Shown here in pieces: positions 16,195 to 25,240 of a stretch of 64,000 nt of DNA; position 1 is the first letter of the stretch; every line of letters starts with the position of its first letter. The translations under genes and the position numbers were made by a program. Source of the stretch: Lachnospiraceae bacterium (lineage in GTDB: Bacteria; Bacillota; Clostridia; Lachnospirales; Lachnospiraceae); the NCBI GenBank assembly GCA_015057435.1, contig SVEJ01000008.1:1-64000 (forward strand), in the 5' to 3' direction. The notes below the pieces were generated by a model, which was not told the origin of the DNA, made no database searches, and saw nothing but the letters and a program-made list of their open reading frames with translations.

Positions 16195-17715
16195 ATGAAG
16201 AAACTAACAAAAGCAACATTAAGTGTATTCTTATTTGTGCTGATGTTTGCCGTAAGTGGCATTCAGGCACAGGCCGCTTCAAAGGCAGAGATTGAGAGTA
16301 TGGGAACAAGGATGAGGTTGAATCAAGAAGCTAAGGGAGTTCTGACGAGTAAAGAAGATGAAAATTGGTTTATCTTTGATGTGACGCAACCAGGATATTT
16401 TAATTTAACAATGAATACATCTTATGCAGATCCAAATGCGATAGATGCTGGATGGGATATCTTTATTTATGATGCAAATGATTTAGTTAATTGTGTGAAA
16501 AGTTATGGAAGAATTAAAACTACGTATACCACAGCTAGTTTTCCAATGCATATAGGAACCTATTATGTAAAGATTGATGCAAGTGATACATATAGTGACA
16601 ACTATGCACCAACCAATTGTCAGTATGGATTAACTGTTAATTATAAAGTGGATGCTGCGTGGGAAGCGGAGTATAACAATGAGAGTAATGTGGCGAATAT
16701 AAAGAATGTGAATTCTGTGATTAAGGGAAATTTATATCATCGTGAAGATGTAGATTGGTACAAGTTCACAGTGGATAAAGCGGGTGTGTTCCAAGTAGAT
16801 TTTGCTCCAACGGATTATGTGGATGTGGAGGCCATAGATGCTGGTTGGCGTGTGGAATTTTTTGATTCTAGTTTTACACAGATTCGATGTTTTGGTGGAA
16901 TTAAGACAAGCTATACTTCTCCAAAGTACGCATTTGCGGCGGGAACGTATTATGTGAGGGTGAATGCAAGTGATTCATATAGCGATGGTTATGCCCCGAC
17001 GGCCTGTGATTATTTGTTGACCTTGAAGCATACAGTAGATAAAAGTTGGGAGTCGGAGTGGAATAACACTTCAACAGATAGTGATGCGATTGCGGTTGGA
17101 AAAAACTATCACGGCACCTTGCATTATTGTAACGATAACGATTGGTATAAGTTTAATTTGAATAAGAATGGTATTGTAAAGCTTGATTTTGCAAAAGAAG
17201 CAAATGTAAGTATAGAAGAAGTGCATGCAGGTTGGGATGTGTATATTATTAGCGCAAAAACAAATCAAATAGTTTTGGCATTAGATGCGGTTAAAACGAG
17301 TGGTAGTCAGCAGGTGGCATTGATAAAGGGAGCCTATTATGTAAAAGTCTGTCCGCAAGATACATATAGTGATTCATACGCTCCAACCTCTTGTCAGTAC
17401 GACTTTAAGGTAAGCTTTACACAAAGCCCAAGTAAAACAAAAATCACAAGCATCAAGAGTTCTAAGAAGAAAGTGACGTTAAAGTGGAAGAAGGTATCCG
17501 GTGCAAATGGTTATTACATTTACCGTTCAACATCTAAGAAGGGTACTTACAAGAAGGTTGCTACTATTAAGAAGGGAAGTACTGTAAAATATACAGACAA
17601 GAAGGGTTTGAAGAAAAAGAAAACATATTATTATAAGATTGTTGCCTATAAGAAAGCGAATGGAATAACTGCTACATCTGCAGATTCGGCAGTGAAGAAG
17701 GTTAAGGTAAAATAG
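16195..17715 (+). CDS. Secreted PPC-like repeat protein with C-terminal FN3 (copy B)
   Basis: Protein of 506 aa, paralogue of the product at 14342 with the same layout: signal peptide (identical first 15 or so residues), three PPC-like repeats (DENWF, DVDWY, DNDWY motifs; SDxYAPTxCxY segments) and a C-terminal FN3. The repeats have drifted while both ends remain close to copy A. AAGAGGAG lies 10-16 bases before ATG 16195. Probable surface or secreted protein of the same operon; specific ligand unknown. Confidence 0.75.
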   Translation: MKKLTKATLSVFLFVLMFAVSGIQAQAASKAEIESMGTRMRLNQEAKGVLTSKEDENWFIFDVTQPGYFNLTMNTSYADPNAIDAGWDIFIYDANDLVNCVKSYGRIKTTYTTASFPMHIGTYYVKIDASDTYSDNYAPTNCQYGLTVNYKVDAAWEAEYNNESNVANIKNVNSVIKGNLYHREDVDWYKFTVDKAGVFQVDFAPTDYVDVEAIDAGWRVEFFDSSFTQIRCFGGIKTSYTSPKYAFAAGTYYVRVNASDSYSDGYAPTACDYLLTLKHTVDKSWESEWNNTSTDSDAIAVGKNYHGTLHYCNDNDWYKFNLNKNGIVKLDFAKEANVSIEEVHAGWDVYIISAKTNQIVLALDAVKTSGSQQVALIKGAYYVKVCPQDTYSDSYAPTSCQYDFKVSFTQSPSKTKITSIKSSKKKVTLKWKKVSGANGYYIYRSTSKKGTYKKVATIKKGSTVKYTDKKGLKKKKTYYYKIVAYKKANGITATSADSAVKKVKVK

Positions 17716-17724
17716 TAGATAAAA

Positions 17725-17780
17725 ATTCATGATTCGAGAATGCCATCTGTTCTTTTATAGGTGGCATTTTCGACATGAAT
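17725..17780 (+). terminator. Long imperfect stem-loop after the PPC-like genes
   Basis: Three stacked stems: ATTCATG 17725-17731 with CATGAAT 17774-17780, TCGA 17734-17737 with TCGA 17770-17773, and AATGCCA 17739-17745 with TGGCATT 17762-17768. There is no T tract after it, so it may stabilise the mRNA end or terminate weakly in both directions. Confidence 0.5.
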
Positions 17781-17803
17781 ATATTTGCGAGGAAGAAGAA
17801 CAA

Positions 17804-17878
17804 ATGAAGAAGTATAATATCAAGATTAAGAAGATGAACAAGTATTCTAATAGATATTATTCTTTGAAATGGTATTAG
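17804..17878 (+). CDS. Possible 24-residue basic peptide
   Basis: ATG 17804 is preceded by GAGGAAG at about 17789-17795 and opens 24 codons rich in Lys, Tyr and Asn (MKKYNIKIKKMNKY...). No family or membrane segment is seen. It may be translated, but it may equally be chance or a gene remnant. Confidence 0.2.
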   Translation: MKKYNIKIKKMNKYSNRYYSLKWY

Positions 17879-17962
17879 AAAAAGCAGATATGACGGAATA
17901 CGAAAGTTAATTGAACAAAGCGTAACCCTAGAGATGCTTTGCTTGAGTGGAGGAAATTATTT

Positions 17963-18703
17963 ATGAAGAAGAATAAGCTGCTGATAGCTTTATCTGTTTT
18001 TGTAATGGCGATTATGATCGTCTTTGCTACTGGAACAAAGGTAGAAGCTGCAAGCAAGAAACAAAAGACCGGTAAGGCATATGCAAAGATTATTAAAGAG
18101 TATCAGAAGGCGTATAAGTATGCGAAAACGGGAAAGGACTACACAAAACTCAATATAAACCGCGAGTTTGTTTATGCTGTACAACCTTATGGATATGGCG
18201 ACGGAAGACCTGTATATCGAATTATGGACTTTAATAAGGACGGAAATCAAGAATTATTTATTGCTTTAGAGCGTGGCGAAACAGCAACCATATACGATGT
18301 ATATACATTTCATAATGGGAAAGCAGTTCGATTAATGGAAGGGATTGGATATCGTGCAGGCACCTGTTCTCTTCGAAAGGGTGGAATTATTGCTGATCAT
18401 TCTACTGGAGGAGCTGCAAGTGTTATGGCTCAGTATCATAAGCTACCTAAAAAGAGCGAGAAGTTAAAAACCATAGTTACTCTTTCTATGGATGGATTTT
18501 CTGAAAAACCATTTTACAAGATAGTCAAGGGAAAGAAAACATATATTACAGAGAAACAATATCGCAAACTAGAGAAAAAGTACGAAAAGAAATATAAAAA
18601 AATAAAAGTAACTTTTTACAAAGTAGATTCTAAGGCTATCAAAAATGTGAAAAAAGGCAAATTCAATTACAAAGGCCAGAAAACTTATAAGGTAACCACT
18701 TAA
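17963..18703 (+). CDS. Secreted protein related to the sigma factor outer domain
   Basis: Protein of 246 aa with signal peptide (1-27, ending VEAAS). Residues about 30-180 contain a DFNKDGNQELFIAL segment followed by YDVYTFHNGKAVRL. These parallel the outer domain of the tethered sigma factor (DYDGDGVKDMLLIHN, then TIMFDMYTLENEQVIL), so the two may share a fold with a calcium-site-like loop. The C-terminal third is very Lys-rich. ATG 17963 follows GGAGG and suits the signal peptide better than an in-frame start at 17939. Function unknown. Confidence 0.6.
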   Translation: MKKNKLLIALSVFVMAIMIVFATGTKVEAASKKQKTGKAYAKIIKEYQKAYKYAKTGKDYTKLNINREFVYAVQPYGYGDGRPVYRIMDFNKDGNQELFIALERGETATIYDVYTFHNGKAVRLMEGIGYRAGTCSLRKGGIIADHSTGGAASVMAQYHKLPKKSEKLKTIVTLSMDGFSEKPFYKIVKGKKTYITEKQYRKLEKKYEKKYKKIKVTFYKVDSKAIKNVKKGKFNYKGQKTYKVTT

Positions 18704-18717
18704 AAATAATTGATAAA

Positions 18718-18757
18718 GGATATGTGATAAGTATGATAACTTTGCACATATCCTTTT
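18718..18757 (+). terminator. Terminator between convergent genes
   Basis: GGATATGTG 18718-18726 pairs with CACATATCC 18745-18753, followed by TTTTCTT. It separates the plus-strand surface genes from the minus-strand toxin gene. Confidence 0.75.
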
Positions 18758-18763
18758 CTTGTT

Positions 18764-19096
18764 TTAGATAAGAGGAAACCCTTGTCGTAGTATAGCAGCC
18801 CAATTGCTTTTTTGAAAAAGAAAGCGGACGATAATGACTTGTTTGGTTTCTTCGGAAATCACATAAAATGCAAGATAGTTTTTGATTATGACAAATCGGA
18901 TTTTCCATGAAGCAAGAATTGGGTCGTCTGCTATTTGAAATCGATGAGGAAAATTAGCAAGGGAGTTGATTTGAGTATCGACTTCCTCTAATAGTTCATC
19001 TGCAGCTTTTGGATTTTTAAGGGAGAATTCGATATGGTCTGAGGCGTTTAATATATCTCGTTCTGCGGTAGCTGTGATGTGTATGTTATATGTCAT
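18764..19096 (-). CDS. RelE/ParE superfamily toxin
   Basis: Protein of 110 aa. It starts with the typical ITATAERDILNASDHI segment and ends with VRFLFQKSNWAAIL, the C-terminal signature of ParE/RelE-like toxins. Depending on subgroup such toxins cleave mRNA at the ribosome or poison gyrase; the subgroup cannot be settled here. Its ATG overlaps the antitoxin stop by four bases, as usual for antitoxin-first operons. Confidence 0.85.
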   Translation of the reverse strand: MTYNIHITATAERDILNASDHIEFSLKNPKAADELLEEVDTQINSLANFPHRFQIADDPILASWKIRFVIIKNYLAFYVISEETKQVIIVRFLFQKSNWAAILRQGFPLI

Positions 19097-19356
19097 CGGT
19101 TGCGTTTTCTCCGGATGTCAGAGATTGCCTCAGAGAATGGACGAGTATTACCATTTGCAATATCATCTAGTCCATCTTTTATTTGCCCATATAGTTCAAA
19201 ACAACTTGTTAAGTGTTCGTAAGTTTCTATGCTCATGACGGCAAGATCGCCTTTTCCGTTCTTGGTAATAAAAACCGGTTCTGGATAAGTATGACAAAAA
19301 GTTGAAATTTCATTGTAATTATTTCGAAGTTCCGCACTTGATTTGATTGTTGGCAT
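19093..19356 (-). CDS. Phd/YefM family antitoxin
   Basis: Protein of 87 aa with the Phd/YefM pattern: IKSSAELRNNYNEIS near the start, then PVFITKNGKGDLAVMSIETYE. It would bind its own promoter through the N-terminal half and neutralise the toxin with its C-terminal half. An in-frame start 12 codons upstream exists, but AAGGAGGT just before MPTIKSS sets the start at 19356. Confidence 0.88.
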   Translation of the reverse strand: MPTIKSSAELRNNYNEISTFCHTYPEPVFITKNGKGDLAVMSIETYEHLTSCFELYGQIKDGLDDIANGNTRPFSEAISDIRRKRNR

Positions 19357-19381
19357 AAAAACACCTCCTTTATATACAAAA

Positions 19382-19410
19382 ATTATACACAAATTTTGTT
19401 ATATGGTCAA
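19382..19410 (-). promoter_or_regulatory. Promoter of the toxin-antitoxin operon
   Basis: On the minus strand, TTGACC (19410-19405) and a perfect TATAAT (19387-19382) are 17 bases apart. Overlapping AT-rich imperfect repeats (TATATAC, GTATATA) could be antitoxin operators. Confidence 0.75.
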
Positions 19411-19503
19411 CTGTATATAGTATTGGTCAAATGGTGGGAGAATATTATAAAGTTTGGTGCATCGAGAGAGAATTATATCTATCCAATTTTCTTTCAGATG
19501 TTG

Positions 19504-19509
19504 TATAAT
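19504..19509 (+). promoter_or_regulatory. -10 box for the DUF285 surface protein gene
   Basis: TATAAT at 19504-19509 within TGTTGTATAATG; no clear -35 box. It lies 67 bases before the start at 19577. Confidence 0.4.
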
Positions 19510-19576
19510 GTGAATAGCGATTTTACTTGCTTAGAAGAGTGGAATCGAAATTATCTATTACAGGGGAGAGAAAAGT

Positions 19577-22408
19577 ATGAGAGAGAAAAAAACAACTTGG
19601 AAGAAGAGACTAGTGTATCTCATGATGTTAATTTGCTTATTTGCATGTGTGGAACCGATGTTGGCACAGGCAGCCAAGAAGAAAAAGGTGAAGTTGAATT
19701 ATAAGAAGGTTACCTGCACGGTTGGTAAGAAGAAAAAGATTAAGCTTCTTAACAATAAGAAAAAAGTCAAATGGAGTGTTTCTTCTAAGAAGATATTGAA
19801 GATTACCAAGAAGACAAAGAGCACAGTAACAGTACAGGCAAAAAAGAAGGGTACTGCGTATGTGATTGCGCGTGTAGGTAAGAAAAAGTATAAATGTAAG
19901 ATTGTTGTCAAAAAGAAAAAGACAACAACGAAAACGGAGACAACGACAGAGGATACGACAGAAACGACAACGGAAACTACGACGGAAAATAAAACAGAAG
20001 AACCTACGACGCAGGTAAAACCTACGTGGAAAGTGAAAGTGGAAGAGCAGACAAAGGAGAAAGAAACAGATTCTGGTGTGGAATGGTCCCTTGGAGAGGA
20101 CGGAACACTTACGATTACCTGTAATGGCGATTTTGACACTTTGAATCCGGAGTGGAAAGAGAAGGAATCTGCAATCAAATCTGTAGTGATGAAGGGTAGC
20201 GGCATTACATCGCTTCGCTCTTTGTTTGAGAATTGTTCTGTGTTAACCAGTGTGGATTTTACGGAACTAGATACAAGCAAAGTGACGGATATGAGTCATT
20301 TGTTCTGCGGTTGTAAGGCATTGGAAACCATTGCCTTTGGTGAGAAATTTGATACAAGCAAGGTGAAGGATTTTCGTGGTATGTTCCAGGATTGTTCATC
20401 TTTGAAAGCGATAGATGTCAGCACTTTTAATACTGCAAGTGCTACGAATATGTCGAGAATGTTCAAGGGCTGTAAAAGGGTAACAAGCCTTGATTTGAGT
20501 TCGTTTGATACTTCTAAGGTGACAGATATGTCCTATATGTTTGCTGAGTGTTCTGCAACTACTATGACAGGTCTTTCGGAATTGAACACAGCGAATGTAA
20601 CAGACATGTCCTATATGTTTTATTATCACATAGGAGAAAGTGCATGGGATTTGTCGGGTTGGGATACAGCGAATGTAACAGATATGTCCTACATGTTTGG
20701 ATGTTGTTACGTGCGTGTTTTGGATGTGACAGGTTGGGATACAAGTAATGTAACAGATATGTCTAATATGTTTAATCGTGCAGCGTACCTGTCAGAGTTG
20801 GATCTTAGTGGATTTGACACAAGTAACGTAACGGATATGTCCTATATGTTTGCTTATATGGGAAATATGTCTTCGTTTACATTAGACAATTTTTCGATGG
20901 CGAAAGTAACGGATGCAACCGGTATGTTTTATAATGATTGGGCTGCAACCCGTATTTCTATGGCCAACGCACAACCATCACAGGTAAAATCATTTGTGCA
21001 GATGTTCTATTATTGTATGTATTTGGAGAAATTGGTGATTCCGAAATTCGAACCAAAGGAAGGTGCGGATACAACCAACATGTTTCAATCATGTAACGAG
21101 AGCGTGATTCCGGAATGGTATCAGCCGTCAGATAACACCGTTTCGGATGAACAGGTGGAGGTTTTGTCGAGTGGAGAACTTTCAGAGGGAATCACTTGGA
21201 AATTAGATTCCAAGAAAGTTCTTACGATTTCGGGAACCGGCAAGCTTGAAAATAACGAAATCAGTGAGTACTGGAAGAATATAGAGACGCATGCTGCAAC
21301 TACAATTGTGATAGAGGAAGGAATTACTGAAATTGCAACAGGCTTTTTCGGTGATTGCAAGAAGGTGAAAGCAATTACAATTCCTAGTACCGTAACCAGA
21401 TTAGGCGCGGGTTCTCTTGCTATGCCGGATCTCGTGAAAGCTACCGTTTTGTCGGATACAGTTCTATATGATGGAGATGTATTTGGCGATATTGCCGGAC
21501 AATTGGTAATGTGGTGCAATCAGGAAAGAGAGATATTGGAAGATGGTGAAACGGAGACGGCAACAACGTCTGAGTTATATGCGATAGAACATGAAATACC
21601 ATATGTTTATGTTGGTGCATCGGATCGGAATTGGGGTTTGGCGGAAGGCAGAATTTATAATTATACAGGAGAGGCTTTTTTAGCAGAACTTCCGGCAGTT
21701 ACGGAGAAAATTAATGGTGAATGGGTTGATGCATCAAAGTTGATAGATCACGTTTATTATAGCGATAAAGAGATTACCGGAGATAATTATTATCTGTGTT
21801 CTGAAACGACACCGACTAGAATGTTACCTGGTAAAAGTAATATATATTACTATGCGGTGATATCAGGGTATAGGAGCATCAAAGGACAGCTTACTATTAA
21901 CGTAAAAGCGACAATGGAGTCAAAGACGGTTTCTCTGCCATATGGTTCTTCTGTGGATGCTGCATTGCCGACGGTGAGTGACGGATGTACGATTTATTAT
22001 TCGGAAAAATATCTGGATTTTAACAATTATAAGAAGTTAGGTTCTACCACAATGCCAACATTGACGACACCAGGAAATTACAGGATATATTGTTTTGTGG
22101 TGCCAAATGAGAATGCGAAGGAAACAGTGTCAGCAGGCGGTTATGTGGATGTAACGGTGAAAAAGAAGATTCCGAATATATATCTTGATAAGGTGCCGGG
22201 AACGGTAATTCAGGATGGAGAATTAATGGTAGAAAGTGATACGGAAACAGCATTGGAATATACACCGCAAAAAGAAGGTGTGGTAGCGGTGAAAAACGGA
22301 AAGCTTGTTGCTGTGGGAACGGGTGAAGTTTTAGTAGATATCGTGATGAAGGAAACTGCAACACAGCAAGAAAGAAAAGTGACAATTAAGATTACGATTT
22401 CTGAATAG
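19577..22408 (+). CDS. BspA/DUF285-type surface protein with Ig-like domains
   Basis: Protein of 943 aa. Order: signal peptide (about 1-32), a Lys-rich Big_2-like domain (about 35-115; WSVSSKKILKI), a Thr/Glu linker, a BspA N-terminal motif (VEWSLGEDGTLTITC), about nine DUF285 repeats at about 205-500 (DTSKVTDMSYMF and variants), a second BspA-type unit with short LRRs, and Ig-like beta domains ending in another Big_2-like domain. DUF285 repeats occur in surface proteins of Mollicutes and Firmicutes. GGGGAGAG precedes ATG 19577. The gene at 22424 follows after 15 bases, so they form an operon with the second HTH-kinase pair. Confidence 0.8.
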   Translation: MREKKTTWKKRLVYLMMLICLFACVEPMLAQAAKKKKVKLNYKKVTCTVGKKKKIKLLNNKKKVKWSVSSKKILKITKKTKSTVTVQAKKKGTAYVIARVGKKKYKCKIVVKKKKTTTKTETTTEDTTETTTETTTENKTEEPTTQVKPTWKVKVEEQTKEKETDSGVEWSLGEDGTLTITCNGDFDTLNPEWKEKESAIKSVVMKGSGITSLRSLFENCSVLTSVDFTELDTSKVTDMSHLFCGCKALETIAFGEKFDTSKVKDFRGMFQDCSSLKAIDVSTFNTASATNMSRMFKGCKRVTSLDLSSFDTSKVTDMSYMFAECSATTMTGLSELNTANVTDMSYMFYYHIGESAWDLSGWDTANVTDMSYMFGCCYVRVLDVTGWDTSNVTDMSNMFNRAAYLSELDLSGFDTSNVTDMSYMFAYMGNMSSFTLDNFSMAKVTDATGMFYNDWAATRISMANAQPSQVKSFVQMFYYCMYLEKLVIPKFEPKEGADTTNMFQSCNESVIPEWYQPSDNTVSDEQVEVLSSGELSEGITWKLDSKKVLTISGTGKLENNEISEYWKNIETHAATTIVIEEGITEIATGFFGDCKKVKAITIPSTVTRLGAGSLAMPDLVKATVLSDTVLYDGDVFGDIAGQLVMWCNQEREILEDGETETATTSELYAIEHEIPYVYVGASDRNWGLAEGRIYNYTGEAFLAELPAVTEKINGEWVDASKLIDHVYYSDKEITGDNYYLCSETTPTRMLPGKSNIYYYAVISGYRSIKGQLTINVKATMESKTVSLPYGSSVDAALPTVSDGCTIYYSEKYLDFNNYKKLGSTTMPTLTTPGNYRIYCFVVPNENAKETVSAGGYVDVTVKKKIPNIYLDKVPGTVIQDGELMVESDTETALEYTPQKEGVVAVKNGKLVAVGTGEVLVDIVMKETATQQERKVTIKITISE

Positions 22409-22423
22409 GAAGGATTAACGGAG

Positions 22424-24112
22424 ATGAGATGCAGTCGAATTAGTATGAAAAGAACAATTGCATATGCTATTTTGCTGGATCTCATTTCCTTTTTGTGTCT
22501 GTGGTGCGGGATGATTTCATATGCGACGGAACCGTCGGTGACAGGTGGTACGATAGCTGATACCGGAATTACATGGTCTTTTTCGGAAGGCGTACTCGTA
22601 CTGTCGGGAGAAGGAATGATGCCGGATTACAAACTTGCGAAGGATGCGCCATGGTATGATTATGCAACTAATATACGGACGATTCGGGTAGAGGATGGAA
22701 TTACACACCTTGGAACGCGGAATTTCATGCAGCTTCCCAGGTTGCAAAATGTTTTACTTGGAAAGGGTGTTGCTTCATTTGCAAGATATCCGTTTTATGA
22801 TTGTCCGGAGCTGATGCGAGTGGAGTATAGTGCATCCGAATTGCCGGTTGGTTTTGTGCCGGACTTGTTTTATCTTTGCCCTAAGGTGATTGTTGTGATG
22901 AATCATTTTGCCTATAGGAAATTAAATTTTTGTGTATATAGCATCTTCCTTGGCGTAGAAAAGCCTTTCATAGAGAAAGATGTCACGATGAACCGGACCT
23001 ATGATGGAGAAATAGAGGCAGTTACTTGTGAAGAGTTTGAAAAGGCAAAGGAACAGGGAGCCAGAATTATATACAGTACCAAAGAATTAACGACTGATAA
23101 TTTTTATCTTGGAACGGAATTGACACCGTACACCCCTGCAATTGGTACGAAGGAATATTATTATCTGATGGTATATCCGAACGGAGTACAGTATCGGAAA
23201 GGTAAGATTACCTGCCATACCAAACCGCGTATAGCATATCGGGAAGAGGATTTGCAGTGGGAGTATGATGGTTGTGCACGTACAATCGCAATAACGACGG
23301 AAGTGGCTACCGTCTATTACAGTATGAATCAGGAACTTCGGACAGATAACTACAAGTTAGTGGGTAGCAAGGCGGCACCAAGCATTACGGAAATAGGCGA
23401 GTATAAGGTGTATTATTACGTGGAGCCGACACAGAATATGACACCGGGGTCTTGTGCAGTTGGATATCTGACTGTTAAGGTAAAAGCACCGATAGTAAAA
23501 GAACCTACAACAGAAGAAGCATCCACGGAGAAATCTACGGAAGAACAATCGAAAGAAGATGTTTCAGAAGAGGAAGAAACATTTACCAAAATAAAGCCGA
23601 GTCTTACTTTGAAAAAGAGTGCTTATTACTCAATGGATAAGAAAAAATGTAAGGTGCAATATGTCAATAACGGAGATGGAAAGGTAACATTTCAACCGAA
23701 GAAGACCTCTGTGGCAAAGATTACAAAGAACGGAAAGCTAACAATCAAAAAGCCGGGGAAATTTACGATGACAATGAAGTCCTCGGAAACAGATAATTAC
23801 AAGGCTGTAAAAAAGAAAGTAACCATTACGATTCATCCGGGGAAGGTGAAAAAGCCTAAGGTGAAGCTTATACAGAGGACTTATTCTTATTTTACATGGA
23901 AGAAAGCAAGCGGTGCGAAAGGATATCAGATTCAATTTTCGACACATGCAAAATACAAGAAAAATACAAAAACATTTTATATAAAAAAGGGTTCTCAGAC
24001 ACAATGTTATGTGAAAGGAAATCTGACAGGGAAGCGATATCGAATTCGAATCCGGTCTTATTGTGTAGTGGGAAAGAAAATGATATACGGAACATGGACC
24101 AAGATAAAGTAG
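22424..24112 (+). CDS. Secreted BspA N-domain protein with Ig-like domains
   Basis: Protein of 562 aa with AGGAAGGA at 22407-22414. A signal segment (about 8-36) is followed by a BspA-type domain (ITWSFSEGVLVLSGEGMM, then APWYDYATNIRTIRVEDGI), two or three Ig-like domains, a Glu/Thr linker (TTEEASTEKSTEEQS) and a Lys-rich Big_2/FN3-like end (FTWKKASGAKGYQIQF). It is similar to the C-terminal half of the 19577 product. Only 17 bases separate it from the HTH gene at 24130, so surface proteins and the signalling pair are probably co-transcribed. Confidence 0.7.
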   Translation: MRCSRISMKRTIAYAILLDLISFLCLWCGMISYATEPSVTGGTIADTGITWSFSEGVLVLSGEGMMPDYKLAKDAPWYDYATNIRTIRVEDGITHLGTRNFMQLPRLQNVLLGKGVASFARYPFYDCPELMRVEYSASELPVGFVPDLFYLCPKVIVVMNHFAYRKLNFCVYSIFLGVEKPFIEKDVTMNRTYDGEIEAVTCEEFEKAKEQGARIIYSTKELTTDNFYLGTELTPYTPAIGTKEYYYLMVYPNGVQYRKGKITCHTKPRIAYREEDLQWEYDGCARTIAITTEVATVYYSMNQELRTDNYKLVGSKAAPSITEIGEYKVYYYVEPTQNMTPGSCAVGYLTVKVKAPIVKEPTTEEASTEKSTEEQSKEDVSEEEETFTKIKPSLTLKKSAYYSMDKKKCKVQYVNNGDGKVTFQPKKTSVAKITKNGKLTIKKPGKFTMTMKSSETDNYKAVKKKVTITIHPGKVKKPKVKLIQRTYSYFTWKKASGAKGYQIQFSTHAKYKKNTKTFYIKKGSQTQCYVKGNLTGKRYRIRIRSYCVVGKKMIYGTWTKIK

Positions 24113-24129
24113 CGGTGAGGATTACAAAC

Positions 24130-25227
24130 ATGAAACAGGTGACAACAACAGTACTTTACAAAGAATTGGTAAAATGCAAAAAAGATAAGGAACTTGAGTT
24201 ATATATTGAGAATTATGAAAAGCAACAGCTGAATTGGGGTATGTTCATATCGGAACAGATGATGCTTAGAGGTCTTTCATATGAAAAGATGGGAGACTTA
24301 TGTGGTTTTAGTAAGAACACGATTAAGAGCTGGTGCGAAAAAGGAGTTGTACCGAGGAGCAGGGAACAATATATCAAGTTGGGATTCGGCCTTGGAATGA
24401 ATGAAGAAGAGATGAATCATTTGTTGCGAAACTATGGTGGGTATCCGGAGTTGTATGCGAAGGATGTATACGATGCAATCTGCATTTATTTTTTGAAACG
24501 GAGAATGCAGAACATGGCAGATGAGCGATATCGGTATCCGATGTTGAAATTGTGGTATGAAGAATATGAAAAATTCGTACTAGAGCATAAGGTGAATGAA
24601 GAATGTCACAAAGAAATATCTACGAAGAATATGCACCGCGAGTTGTTGGCAAAAGAAGATGAAAAAGCATTTCATGCTTTTTTGGAAGCGCAAAGAGATG
24701 TGTTTTTGGCGTCCTATTCTACCCTGTATTCATATATGGATAACTACATTGCGATAGCTTGCAAGGAGATGGAAGAGGATTTGCAAAAAAAGATGAGTCC
24801 GCATCAACTGTTTTTAGAAAAGCACTTGGATTCCGGATTCGAAGTTGCGTATTCAAAGTTGAAAAACTATGGAATTGTACCTTCGAGGAAGCAATTAATA
24901 TCCTTTGGCGTCGCGATGAATATGTCTTTGCAGGAAATGAACACAATGCTTGAATATGCGCATATGCGCCCGCTGTATGTGAGAAACCGATGGGAGTGCA
25001 TTTATATCTACTTGCTTCGTCAATTCGAAGAAGAGCATCCGATGGCTATATTAGAAAATGCGTTTAGAATGGAACAGATGGTAAAGAGTCCGGAATTGAG
25101 GAAATTATATCAGGATATTATCAATCACTTCTATTCCATGGATGAAAGTTCTATTCGTGAAGATGACATGGCAGTTACGTTAGATTCCTTTATTCAAGAA
25201 AAAATGAAAACGATAACAAACGATTAG
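24130..25227 (+). CDS. Double helix-turn-helix protein paired with a kinase (copy 2)
   Basis: Protein of 365 aa, paralogue of the 3974 product along its full length: HTH at about 46-90 (GLSYEKMGDLCGFSKNTIKSW) and a second HTH-like unit at about 225-280 (LKNYGIVPSRKQLISFGVAMNM). An in-frame start at 23896 would overlap the previous gene by more than 200 bases; the ATG at 24130 with GGTGAGG upstream aligns with copy 1 and is preferred. The kinase gene follows after 13 bases. Charged throughout, no membrane segment; regulator role inferred from the HTH and the conserved pairing. Confidence 0.65.
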   Translation: MKQVTTTVLYKELVKCKKDKELELYIENYEKQQLNWGMFISEQMMLRGLSYEKMGDLCGFSKNTIKSWCEKGVVPRSREQYIKLGFGLGMNEEEMNHLLRNYGGYPELYAKDVYDAICIYFLKRRMQNMADERYRYPMLKLWYEEYEKFVLEHKVNEECHKEISTKNMHRELLAKEDEKAFHAFLEAQRDVFLASYSTLYSYMDNYIAIACKEMEEDLQKKMSPHQLFLEKHLDSGFEVAYSKLKNYGIVPSRKQLISFGVAMNMSLQEMNTMLEYAHMRPLYVRNRWECIYIYLLRQFEEEHPMAILENAFRMEQMVKSPELRKLYQDIINHFYSMDESSIREDDMAVTLDSFIQEKMKTITND

Positions 25228-25240
25228 GTGAGATAAAAGT

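Noticed and set aside
19699-20280. Minus-strand frame of 193 codons opposite the DUF285 gene
   Set aside because: Lies opposite Lys- and Thr-rich coding sequence, with no start site and a low-complexity Val/Ser/Phe product.
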